NCBI GenBank assembly: GCA_030062745.1
Contig: CP099842.1
Location: 8,191,838 to 8,255,837 of the forward strand
Length of the DNA: 64,000 bases
From: Capitulum mitella
Taxonomy: Eukaryota; Arthropoda; Thecostraca; Pollicipedomorpha; Pollicipedidae
Direction of reading: 5' to 3'
Of this stretch, positions 10,105-21,288 are shown one piece after another. Each line of letters starts with the position of its first letter. Position 1 is the first letter of the stretch. Under the pieces are notes generated by a model. It made no database searches, was not told where the DNA came from, and worked only from the letters and a program-made list of their open reading frames with translations. Made by a program: the position numbers and the translations under genes.

Positions 10105-13050
10105 TTAAAATGCGGAGCTTTCTCCCTCAGTTTGGTAACAAACAAAGGGTCCAGTTTCTGCTGCATTTGAGCCGCAGGTTACACATTCATGGAGTCGTCA
10201 GACAGGGGTATACTTTGTAATGTAACGGTTCGTAACCGGGCTTCGGAGAAGATAGGAGAAACATTGGAAGAAAAGTGCCGACGTCGGCCTGAACGTTTCC
10301 AAGTAAGGGAGAGCGCTTGTCTCTCGAGCTTTTCCCAATGAAAGATCAACTTGTACGTACGGGACCGAAGGAAGACATGAGTCCTGAGTGGTCGAGCCAT
10401 AGAGTCAAAGGGCCAGGGCGACAAATAGATGAGAAATCGCATATGCCCTCTGCTGGCATTTTTCTGTTTTTCATTGTAATTTGTGAAGATGCAGTAATTC
10501 TGTGTTTTGGCTAAACTGTGCTTTCTTAGCTTTGATTGCAGTGCATCATAGTTAGTTCATCAAGGTGCCTACCAGCCCAATATCATAATGTGATTCACCC
10601 CTACATTTCCAGTGTTCTTTTTTAATTAATGAGACTTTAAATTTCTGAGTTCTGAGAAATGCAAGTTTTATTATGGTATGAGGAAATATGAAGTACTTGT
10701 GTCATGATATGGTAGCACCATCTTGTGCAAAAAGAAGCAAAATGGAGGAAATGTAAGATTGTTAATATATATCATGGCTATTAATTGGAATGGTGAGCTT
10801 CATAGCTGGTCAGATGGGTTAAGATAGGTAGGGCTCATTAGGCTGAGTGAGGTTGGGCCGTAGTACATCAGTTTTTTTACATCAGATGAGTACATTACAT
10901 GGAACCGGAAAGATGTAATATATCATGTTACATTGTCTTCTGCCAGGCTTGGTGAATTATTGGACAGGGACTATTTTGGGTCATTACTGGCACTTTCACT
11001 AACAGTTTGTAATTTAGGACTATTCATGGATGCGGGAAACATGACTGACCTGAGTGTTGTGGTCAAGATGTTTCTGCTGGTAAGAAAAACCTATTCTCCA
11101 CTTCTGCCATATTTCAGCAAGTCCCATGCATCACTGCATGCCACATTTCTGAATGCAAGTACTTTTTATCCATTCATGCTGTTTTTTTTGCAATCATAGC
11201 AACCAATGTAAAGGATGGAAAATACTTGAGTTATGATATACAGCATCATGAGGTATCAGGAAAAAAGCAGTTTTATTGATTTTTTAGGCTCAACCAGAGA
11301 AGTACAGTTGAATCAGCATTATTCTGTTACATTGCATGTCTGGAAGTGGTCCTGGATTTCCAAAATGTTTTTGTCAGCTTTTGCTCACTGAAACATTAAA
11401 AACTGTTCCTGTTGCATTCATGAAAATGCACTGATCAGTTTTTGTGTCTCAGATCCTTTTATGATTTGGAAAGATGCAGGGCAGGCTATATTGCACAATT
11501 CAGTTGAAGTGTGGCAAGGTCATTATTCACAGTTGGGGCATTCCAGGATGAACTGATGAGGCACCTCCTCAAATGAACATTCCATAGTCACCGTTTTTTT
11601 TTTTTTGTTCAAAATTGGTATCAGAGATAATCTTTAGCCCAAATTATATGCTTCTGATACTTGGCTGGATCTAACAAAGAGTTTTGGAGATATGTTGGCC
11701 AGGATTTTTGGAGGAATTGCAATTTTGGCAAAAAGCAGCCAAGCATATTGCTCCATATCCACACAAATGATCATTCGATCTCCTCAAAAAGCATGTGGTT
11801 ATAAACAGCATGGTCTAGCAGCAACTTTGTGCATCTTGTTTTTTAGTTGTAAAAGTATTTTGATATGTTTGGCCTTGTGATGTATTCCCTATGTCAAATT
11901 CTTTAAAAATGGCTACTGTTTGCTTGCTTGCATAACATGGGATAAAAATGACAGGTTTTACATATAAAAATGTTTATGCGCTTAAACTGCCAGCATGTCA
12001 GTAAGAAAGTGGTGATGTCAGTACCTGCCCTCTCATACTGTTTCATTAACAGACAGTGGGGAATGTGGTCTTGAACTCTACAGGTTTCGGCGAGACAGGA
12101 AACTCAGCTGATGTTAAACATCAGCTCATCAAGTTCACACCAAGAAATTTTGCTGTGATCACTAGTATATACCTACGGCACGATAAATTTAGTAAAATAA
12201 TAAAAAAAGATTTCAAATGCCTTTTTCGAGCCCCATAGGTAAATCATGTCTTCTTTTAGTGTTGAACCCCTTTTGAGCCACGTAGAAACAGAGGTTATCA
12301 GATATTTCTGCTCGAAATGTCAACAGGGTAATTTGGCATGAGATGACCTGCGGTGATCTTAATATTGACATTATTGGAGAATTACGTATTTTTTTTTCTA
12401 GTTTCGCCAAGGGCTTTCCAACGGTGGTTTTATTTTTTCTATCGGGCTTGCAGGTCTCGAGATCTTGGAGGCTGTCATGACCCCCTCGGCCCGGCGAAGG
12501 TAGATTCGGAGACCGGCTCGTTGAGGGTTAAAGATCCGAAAGGTTTATTTAGGGCGCATGTGTTTATTTTCTTCTTAAGCACGGCTACCTTCGCAGTTTC
12601 TGTGTAAACGCGACTAATGGTGGGGTATTCACGTTGACTACACGGTTACTTTATTGACAATCGACATACATGTGTTCCACCATGCCAGTAATGGGAAAGT
12701 ACTGTGCAGACTAGCTGATGTGCATACATGGCAGGCAAGATGATAAAGAAAGTCGGTACATCGCTGATTGCTTAAATTCCGTAAAAGCCTCGTAACTGCT
12801 CCGGTGTTGCCAATGCCGTACGGCGTTCGAGTTCGCTGTGAGGGTCGTTGGCGAACAAATCGAGAACTTACAGGGCTGGCAGCGACAGGGCAGCAGAGAG
12901 AGAGCAGACAGTAGATAGCGGTGGATGATGAGTACCAGAGACTAGGATGAACAATACCAGACCAATGGTATAAGGCAGAGTGAGTGAGTGACAGACAAGA
13001 CTTGGAGAAAGAGCCGACAAGCCATCCTGGAATGAATACCAAGTTGTGGC
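10105..13050. other. AT-rich intergenic DNA without recognisable genes
   Basis: No open frame here resembles a known protein and no terminal repeats could be paired. A possible TTAA-element end (GAGGGTTAAAG) lies near 12523-12533, preceded by 'GAGATCTTGGAGG' sequence reminiscent of the TTAA family-2 termini, so part of 12.4-12.5 kb may be a decayed relative. Confidence 0.4.
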
Positions 13051-13051
13051 A

Positions 13052-13053
<2 letters not shown>

Positions 13054-13102
<49 letters not shown>
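13054..13102. repeat. (TA)n microsatellite
   Basis: An almost uninterrupted run of alternating T and A of about 48 bases. The Ile-Tyr repeats it encodes on both strands are not real protein. Confidence 0.95.
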
Positions 13103-13106
<4 letters not shown>

Positions 13107-13199
13107 TCAGGCCGAATGGTTGCTTTGGTGATGTTAAGAATCGGAGCCCGTGCTAAGCATAGCCTGTTGTGCAGACTCCGACCTCCGACACCCGATCGA

Positions 13200-13920
13200 G
13201 CAATTCTAAGTAACGGCTGATTCTGTGGCGAAAGCTGAACGTACCGCAAGGGGTGCTACACGACCGAGTGGACGAGATGTCAGCTGACCCGCGGGCCAAA
13301 TATCGAACGCCGGGACGACTTGATCCCGTCTTGCCAGGACGGGAGACCGGCGCCCTGCCAGCTGAGCGGCCGATCGCGGCCATGTATGCGGTGGGGCGCA
13401 GCGCCGGTCACTCCACGTGTCCCCCGCCGACGGAGCCGCGCGTCTCTGGAGTCCTCCCACACGTCAGCGGACCCCCGCGGCCCTGGCAAACTTTTGGCAG
13501 ACCTCCCGCAGTCTTCCCGAAGCTGTGGCAGACCTCACGCAGCCCTCCCAGCCTTCCAGCGAACTCCCGCCGTCAGTATCAGTAAAGACCAGCGGGGAAG
13601 ATAATAGCCTGAAAGGCTGAAGGGCGAGGCTGAGTGTGGCATCGGCGCCGGGCAGCCGTGGACAATACAGTGGCTCGTCGGCGCGCGGCCTCCGACAAAG
13701 TAATGGCTCGGCGGGCGGCCGCCCTCCCGGAACAATAGCATCCCAACCAGCAACTGCGCAGGTCGATTTCCAGCTCCGATATCCTCTCTGCAGTTCGTCG
13801 CCACCAATCGGTTGATTGAAACGCATGGCTGAGGCAGTCGCACGGCACGAAACCAACAGAGACGATGACCGTATTCCGCCAAATGTTTTGGAGAGGACGT
13901 GGGGATCTTCGTTTCAAGAC
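13200..13920. other. GC-rich, CpG-rich stretch with a dispersed-repeat segment
   Basis: Composition jumps from AT-rich to strongly GC-rich. The 5' part (about 13262-13345) repeats the GCTGACCCGCGGGCCAAATA sequence seen at 886. Several overlapping frames are open on both strands, but none shows a domain, a bias favouring one frame, or splice-consistent structure. It could be a promoter-proximal or untranslated region, or an unrecognised repeat. No gene is called. Confidence 0.4.
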
Positions 13921-14738
13921 CGATATGGGGGCGTCACCAGACGATGTTGTCTTCGAGCGGGTGAACGTATTGCAGCCACTTTCGAGTTCTTTTCATACAA
14001 TACGCCAAAGGACGCCATTCAATTATGGTAAAACATGACCTGAAGACTTCCAGTCGACGTAATGCGGAAAGAGCAATATCTGAAGCGACATGAACCAGGG
14101 TCAGCAAACAGATGAAGCCTTTAGGTTCACACAGACTGCAAACAGGTCACTTCGAAACCAGACTTGCATTTAATGGGTACCCGAACTTGTCGAGAACAGG
14201 AATGAGCATTCGAAGTGCAGTGCCAGTGAGAAAAATTGCACCTATGATATTTGTTTTTCGATAAGCTGAGACAGCCAGTTGGTTGCTTGTGGTGCTGTGT
14301 ACAATTCGTCGCAGAACTGTAATTTCCGAAGTTTCAGAGCGGTTTTCCGCGAATTTCCGCTGTGTCCTATTCAGTCACCTCCGGTCGTCCGACGTTGCTG
14401 GCGTTACAAGTGGGCGGAAATTAGTGAACATAAGCAGAAACTCCGTTTGTGCCATGTCAGTGGACGACCTCAGAGTATGGCTTTTCATTAATTACAGGTG
14501 TTGAATCGATTTGTTTAATACTGATATTAATTTCGTTTCATTAATTCGATGTTCCAAGGTGGTTGTCAGAAAAATGGGTGGTGAAAACGTTACCAGCAGC
14601 ATTTCGTGTCCCGACTTGTGATCCTATTTTTGAAAAGTCGCGATAAAAGGCTTTCCACTTCCCTTTAGACAAAGCTGAGCTGCGCCAGTCTTATTGATGA
14701 CGTCAGCTAAGTGCAGTTTAGTGAGCCAGGTTGTGCAG

Positions 14739-16728
14739 CTAACGTAGGTCGGCCGGCGGAACTGCGCTGTGCCGAGCCGGTCGACCGTCTGGCGGAGGAC
14801 GAGGCTCAGCGCTCGGCGCCTGCGGGCACTGCTGACGCCGGCGGTGGCTGGCCAGCAGCAGCTCCAGCAACAGCACGCAGCCGGCGGCCGCCTGGCCGCA
14901 CAGCAGGAGCAGGAAGGAGTCTCTCAGATGCGTCATACTGAGCACGACCACCGACTGGCGGTGGCAGGCGGCCGGCAGTCGTCGGCAGCGGGCAAGCACC
15001 TGCTCTTGGGCGCGCTGCCGCCGCCTTGCGCTGCCCATCAGCATCAGACGATCCACCAGGCCCGCTGGCTGCGCCCGCCGCACCAATTCGTCCAGCAACG
15101 GCCGGTACGGCGCGTTCTTCTGCACGGCCCAGGCCACGTATGATGGCAGGAACTCCTCCCGGCCGTAGTGGACGTCGGCCTCGGTGACGAGCGCCGCCCG
15201 ACTCCACCATGATGTCGTACAGCAGCGTCTGGAGGGACGGCGTCTCCTCTAGCAACGCCACCCGCTCCCGGGAGCCGACGATCCGCCGGAACGTGGCCAT
15301 GTGGTCGGCCAGCGTCCATCGTCGCTTCAGAGCCCGGAACAGCGAGCTGTTCTGCGCGTGCATCCAGTCGGTGTAGGCGCCGTAGCCAGTGTGCGTCACC
15401 ACCTGGTACTTGTGACGCACCAGGTCGGTGAACGAGTTCGGCGCCCAGAAGGCCGACGGCTGCGACAAAGCCGAGGTCAGGTTGGTCGTGTAGGCGGTTC
15501 GGTGCACGATGCCGGCCATCAGCCAAACGCCGAGCAGGAGCGTGCCGGCGCCGCAGTGACGCGTCAGCTGCATGCGGCCGGGTGACAGATCCTGCGAAAC
15601 CAGCGTCCGATAAGAGGTCTCCAGCTGGCTCCAGGCCAACTCGGCCAGCGACCAGCGCTTTGGGCGGTCGACGCGGACCAGCTGGGTCAGCAGCAGTGCC
15701 GCCGAGCTGACCAGTAGGCTGACGAAGATCAGCGTCCAGACGAGCGGCGAGAGCAGGTTGGAGAACCCGCTGCGCGGTCCGAGCGGCCAGGGACGCGACA
15801 TTATGTTCAAATAGACCATAGTCAGTGGTCGGCAAAAGTCGACCACGGTGGCTCGCAGCTCTGTCACGAACATGCCGCTCACGGCCATATCGGCACGGCC
15901 GGCCTCCACCTCGCCTATCATGCCGTGCCACGTGCCATTCTCTATTTGGCCCCAGCTACCGTCCGGGCCACGCACGTACTCGAGTCGGAAGCCGAGCCGC
16001 TGCGCCAGATTGCCGAGCAGGACGGCGGCGACGGTGTCGAAGGCTCGCAAGCACCGGCCATCTCGCTCCAGCTCACACTCGAAGAACGGACTGTAGCTTT
16101 CGTAGACGATAGTAAGCGTGGTGTTGGTGAGGTCGTGCGCCGGCCGGAGCCAGGTGGTGGAATTGGTCAGGCCCATGCGGCGCACAGAGCCGCCGGACTG
16201 CAGCTTCATCACCGTCAGCCGGCCGGAGGAGGCATCCAGACAGATCGGGTGCGGCACCTTGGCGAACAGGCCGGCACGCAGCGAGGTGCTGCAGTCGGTC
16301 GACACGTGCAGCACCTGGCCGGGGCTCCAGCGACCGGGCTGTGGCGTGTAGTCGCCCTGCAGACAGTCGGGCCGCTGCAGCAGCAGCAGCCGCGGCCCGG
16401 GCCCGTCGCCGTAGACGAGTCGGCCGGCCGGCGCGGCGCCGCAGCGGCCGCAGTCGGTCAGCAGCAGGCCGTGCGGCCAGCCAAGCGCCGCCAGCAGCGC
16501 GGCCACGTCCAGCCGGCCGCCGCCGCAGCTGAGCACGCGCAGCGGCAGCTGGCCGGCGCTGGGCAGCAGCAGTTGTCGCACCACAGCCGCCGTCTGCTCG
16601 ACCAGCGTCTGGTTGGCAGCCGGCTCCTGGTGATGAAGCTGCTGGGAGGAGGGCTGGACGGCGCCAACATTGGGTGGGTGCGGGAGCAGCAGGAGTGGCA
16701 GCACGATCTTGGCAAAAATCGGCATCAT
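14739..16728 (-). pseudogene. Divergent ionotropic receptor (IR), frameshifted near its 3' end
   Basis: A single-exon gene starts at the ATG at 16728 with a signal-peptide-like Leu-rich lead (residues 1-23). The protein follows the IR plan: short N-terminal domain, ligand-binding half S1 (with VTELRATVVDFCRP), M1 (LIFVSLLVSSAALLL), M3 ending TAYTTNLTSALS, then S2. One extra base near 15190 (GGCGGCGCTCG where the intact copy has GGCGGCGTCG) throws the frame off; the main frame then reads unrelated sequence to 14806. The true tail (end of S2, M4 LLLLCGQAAAGCVLLLELLL, stop at 14739) is intact in another frame. IRs are protostome relatives of ionotropic glutamate receptors that form ligand-gated cation channels, mostly chemosensory. 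With a single break, it may be a recent pseudogene or a sequencing error. Confidence 0.85.
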
Positions 16729-17389
16729 TCTGACTAAATGGCAGCAGGAGGCAGTTCTATCGTCCTTCCTTGCACGACGTTTTCCTCATTCTCTAAACAC
16801 TCTGGATGTCTGCGTCCATGCGACTCAGTTGACGTGCAGACAGACAGACAGTTGACACTTGCGAGTCGACGCAGTAGAGGGCTGAGGACGCGACTCTAAG
16901 ACCTAAGGCATTGAACTTTCTTTAAACGCTGTGTCTTTCTCCGTCACTAGTGGCATCTGAATGACGTCCAGTTGGACACAAGGAATAATTTTTTTTACAG
17001 AGACCGTTGGAGCAGAAAAGAGCAGTGTTTGGAGGAGCGGCGGTATCAGATCACCACAGCGTTTGTTAGTGTTCCTGGCATGTCTTCAAGACGTTTAGAC
17101 ATTACCGACATTTGATGATTAAATATGACGCCGATGACCAGTGCCAGATGATTCTCTTCAGATGTCGGGACAGCTGCAGCAGCGCTGGCGCAGTGTCTCA
17201 AAACAGTTCACAGCCTCATGAACCGAGGTGATTTGTTTCCAGCAGCTGGCAGTAGCTTGCGTCAGCGTTTAGGGCACCTCTGCGGCGCGGAGGCAATTCT
17301 CGCTGCTTCCTTCGACTGCGATATTCCGAGGCCGTCAACACTCAGAACCGAGCAGGTGACGACGCAGCTTGCACAGCGTGACAACAGGA

Positions 17390-17590
17390 CGCATCTTGCC
17401 GCGCCTCCTGCATAAGTGCTCTGGTTTCTGCCTCCGCTACCCGGCTTTGATGACGTGATCTGCGCCGACGGTGACACCTGCTGTTGCTGCCACCATCCCG
17501 GGTCGACTAACAGGCCGAGCTCCCGGCATGGTCGATTGAGGCTCGCGTGGTTTGTCACCGTTCCCCCCCCGGGAAGGGGGCGTCTGTTCA
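17390..17590 (-). promoter_or_regulatory. Upstream block conserved at all three IR loci
   Basis: Read on the minus strand this contains ATGGTGGCAGCAACAGCAGG, GTGTCACCGTCGGCGCAGAT and a GTAGCGGAGG-AAACCAGAGCA stretch. The same order and near-identical sequence occur about 0.4 kb upstream of the IR start codons at 44789 and 59159; here the distance is about 0.75 kb. Conservation beyond the coding region at a locus whose other flanks have diverged suggests a promoter, enhancer or 5' exon, or a conversion tract. No protein reading is convincing. Confidence 0.5.
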
Positions 17591-17599
17591 GGAGGCGGA

Positions 17600-18445
17600 C
17601 GTCGGACGCCGTCGCGCCCAATGGACGGCTGACACGGCGAACGGCGCGTCTCGGAAATAAGCGGAAACTGCCTCCGAGAACCGGACCAGTATCCTCACGG
17701 CGAGTGTTCTCATCGGACAAGAATGCGTTGCCCTGAACTGGGCAACCCGCCGTGAGACGACCACGCCAGCCGCTCGATGCTGGGCGGACGGGATGCCGAG
17801 CGGGTCGTTAAGTGACGGTGTGCTGTAACTTTGGCCGTCCGGAATGATGAACGACCAAAAACGCCTGGACGCCAGCCATCCAGACCTGTGTGTGTGATGG
17901 AAGACTGAAGACCCGAGAAAATCAGCCTGAACGGGTTACCAGCACCCGGGTATAGCTGAAAAGCTTGCAACTGCAAATGGGAAGCCGAAAGGAATGCTAT
18001 CAATCTCCACTTTACTGCATGCGTCTCATACGCGATATTTACGGCCCAGGCGATTACCATAAGAAAGTTTGGAAATTAGCACATTCATTCGAAATGGGTA
18101 GTTTCTTAAGATGTTATTATGTGGTTTGCTGGAAGATCTCTTGCGGCAGCCGAATGATGCGAACTCAACCGATTTGGACTGAAAGATAAAGGCATGGGTA
18201 TGCGCGGCCACTACCACTGAGGAATATGTTTAGGGGCATGTGAATTCGATTTCGCTTACTGAAGTCATAAACTGTGGGGTTTACCTTTGCTTGTTGGCCA
18301 CTGCATCACCAGAGTGCTGTTTCGAATGAATATTCTCGTCAGACCTGGGGTCGAGTCCGAGTCGACTCAGAATCAATTCTGGGCTGACTTTTAGGGATCG
18401 ATCTAATGTGAATGGATTCAGAATTTCCCAGAAACACACTCGTAC
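17600..18445. other. Intergenic, no gene recognised
   Basis: Short open frames occur on both strands but none has a recognisable domain or supporting structure. No terminal repeats were found. Confidence 0.4.
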
Positions 18446-18449
18446 TTAA

Positions 18450-19664
18450 CCCGCGCACGACCGTCGGTCCGTCCCGAACACCGGCGACTGGGGGGGGGGC
18501 AGTTGACTGCCCCCCCTCTAACTCACGAACGGCTGGTCGCACGATAAAAATAAGCATACCGTTGGAAAGCCTGTGACGAGTAGAGCTCGAAACTGGTCTC
18601 ATTTGTAGTTTTAGATAATATGTAAGCCAATTTAAGCCCTATATATGCTTTCTCATAGCCGACTGCATGAGACCGAGAAATGGCCTCAATCTCCATGGCT
18701 GTGACTAATAACGCATAGGTAAAGGCACCAGCGCACGAGTAAATGTCCGCGGATGCCGATACACGTCTAATTTCCCTAGATTTGTTCAATATATACGCCG
18801 AAACGTTGAGTTAAGGACACCGTAATTCTCCCGTCAGCAGTCACTGTGCGCCGCTGCCGTATGCAGTGCCAAATTGACGGAACTAATTTTAGCGTTCCTT
18901 TATTTTCGCGAAAAAGACGATCTATGTCAATTTTATTGATCTTTGTGGTTCTTGTGATGGTTTCTCATGCTTAAATTTTGGAAAAATTGATTAGTTGCCA
19001 ATCTACAAAGTTGGCGGAGCTTTATTCGCGAGAGCCTGTTTATTTCCAAAATATGTTACTTTTTCAAACTTTTTGAGGTTCCTGGTATTAATTACGTCTG
19101 TGCAAGCTAGTTCTACCATTTTCTACCCATTCTGAGTAATTCATCGTCGATTTTGACGGTGGTACATTTTGGCCCATTACAGTTATTCGTGACCTGACCT
19201 AAGGTCAATGGCTGGAAGTCACTGATACTTTGCCCAATGACGGTAACTAGATGTCTGCTTCACTCCACACTAAAAATGTTATAGAATATTCCGTCAATTC
19301 CCGAAAAAACGGCGATGTGCCTTAAAAATGGGCTTGACCTTAGGTCAATGACCCGGAAAATTCCGAAAATTCTGAGATAGCAGATTTGTTGCATCTATCA
19401 CGATGACTAATCCCTAAAAGTATTATTGAGATATCTTGTTTTGCGAAAAAGTTAGAGGGCGCTAAACTTTTTTTGACATAGGTCTGTTTGACCTGACCTA
19501 GGTCAGGCACCTGACGTGACCTGAGGTCAAAATTGTGACACGAGGCGTAAAATTGATGAAGCAAAAGGTACACAAAGTTTCGTGACTCTGTGTTTGTTGG
19601 TTCTCTCGCAATCCCAGAAAAACCTCAGGGGGGGCAGTCAACTGTCCCCCCAGTCGGGGACGGG
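18450..19664. mobile_element. TTAA-target element, family 2, complete
   Basis: The element is flanked by TTAA on both sides (18446-18449 and 19665-19668), begins CCCG and ends CGGG, and is 1215 bp, almost the length of family 1. Each end carries a palindrome around CAGTTGACTGCCCCCC or its complement (18500-18520 and 19630-19652), mirroring the G-run/C-run palindromes of family 1. The outer dozen bases are less conserved than in family 1. No coding capacity. The right half holds perfect everted AGGTCA sites (19195-19207, 19335-19347, 19494-19505, 19517-19529). A piggyBac-type MITE is the best fit. Confidence 0.7.
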
Positions 19665-20227
19665 TTAATGTCACAAGCCTACATATAAAGTGCTGTCCTT
19701 AATTGCAGACACAGAGCGAGAAAGCTGAAAAAATGGAATTGGATTCAGGTTCGAAATCGAATCAGTTTTAACTGTGCTCAGACTCAGGTCAGTGAAGCCA
19801 TAATCAGACCTGGCTTAAGGATCGGCTGAGCCCGAATTCAAGAAAAAGGCAAGAATTATCATCATCATCGTCATGCAGTTCCTTTACATCGTCCTCGTAA
19901 AAACGAGGCTAACCAGATCCAGTGCTAATACTGAAGGTGTCATTGGAGGAGCGAAACCGTATAGACTGAAGTACCTCAACACCAAAAGTAGACGAGTGGG
20001 ATGGAAGACAAAAGTTGAGTTACACAAGGAAAGGCAAGGGTCATAACTCTCATTGGGACCTACCTGAAGAATAGTTTTGCTTCGTACATTATATATTGCC
20101 GCAGTGAAAGTTTCATGCTGAAGGAAAAATATACCAAAGTTTCGACTTTACACCGTAATAAAATTGTGCTATGCTGCACAGATGACGCCATCGGGTCGAG
20201 GAATCTTAACGTGATGGCTGGATTTGG

Positions 20228-20923
20228 TTAGGCGAGGCTGCTTGTCTTAGGAAACCGGTACTGGCACGGAACGGCCTGATCAACTGAATTTGCATTTCGA
20301 TTTTTTTTTATTTTTTGGAAAATTTGGACAACTGAGAATGAAGTCCGCCCGCATGTTTGTACGATGTTGTTCGGTCCACATGAATTCATCGTGATAACTC
20401 TATAGGAACTATCGGCATTTTGCACTGCTTGTTCTGATAATTTTTTTTCCCACGACCAAAATATGTTTCCAAATGCCCACACGTGGGAACACACATGTCT
20501 GCGTGTGTTTTTCGCCACGTGCCTTCAGCCCTTGACTGTAGTTGATAGTTTTGTGTTCGTCCAGAGTTCTGGGGATGTGGTGCGTCCTGTGCTCGTCTGG
20601 GAGGGTTATGCTTTCCGGCTCGACTTGGAACCGAATTTTTGCAGTCATGTCCCGCGACGTGTTTTGTATCAGGTGCGAAACTCCCGTGCCGTCCTATGCA
20701 TCGTAGATGCCAAACATTAAGCACTGTTCTCATTGAACAGAATGTATGCGATTATGTTTTTTCTGAGGAGAAAAGTTTCATCGATGACAATGATCTTGCC
20801 TGATCCCCATTTCTGGCCGCGAACTTCCCTCCATGGGCCCTGGGACATGACGTTTCGAACGTACTGTGCCCACGTCGTGCAAAATCTGCGGGCTGGGACG
20901 TGAGTTTGAGTTGAGTCCATCAT
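20228..20923 (-). pseudogene. Decayed Merlin-like (IS1016/ISXO2-type) transposase
   Basis: Within 20717-20923 the minus strand encodes KWGSGKIIVIDETFLLRKN, matching the first catalytic Asp region of Merlin/IS1016 transposases ('GG.G..VEIDE..F.RRKY'). Further on, near 20470-20560, a frame reads INYSQGLKARGEKHTQTCVF, resembling the 'VNHS.nF......HTQ.IE' block before the last catalytic residue. The pieces lie in different frames with stops between them, so it is a fossil. No terminal repeats were located. Confidence 0.45.
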
Positions 20924-21288
20924 GAGTTTCAGTGTTGTTCCGAGTGATTGGTCAGATACGAAAACGCAATTTGCAGTATCATAAACGTAGATGACAGTGA
21001 TTCGTGGGAAAACTGCCGTTTAACAGCCTTTTGACATTGCATTTCAGACAATGTCACGCCTGTCCAAAGACTATAATGATCATAAAAAGTGAAGCTGTCT
21101 ATAAGTACAACCATAAATAAAGGTTATGGTCAGGGGCGTCGATTTGTATCGTTTTGAGGGGTGCTTGCCCACCCAATGTTGATTGAGCCCCCCTTCCCCA
21201 ATGTTGGGTTGGGCCGCAGTAGATCACAGATCGCCAGAAAGAAGAAAGCTTAAAGCGATGTATCTATCTTTCTATCTTCTATGTACAT

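Noticed and set aside
13040-13110. Open frames made of alternating Ile-Tyr at the TA microsatellites (also 24320-24390, 49200-49280, 54590-54780)
   Set aside because: They are translations of (TA)n and cannot be taken as genes.
13464-13917. Several overlapping 110-130 codon minus-strand frames
   Set aside because: Three frames are open together in a GC-rich patch that includes a dispersed repeat; none resembles a protein.
15044-15931. A 295-codon frame overlapping the minus-strand IR in another frame (also 45679-46581 and 59953-60945)
   Set aside because: Same-strand shadow of the IR gene caused by high GC content. It shows no membrane segments or domain; the IR frame explains the conservation.
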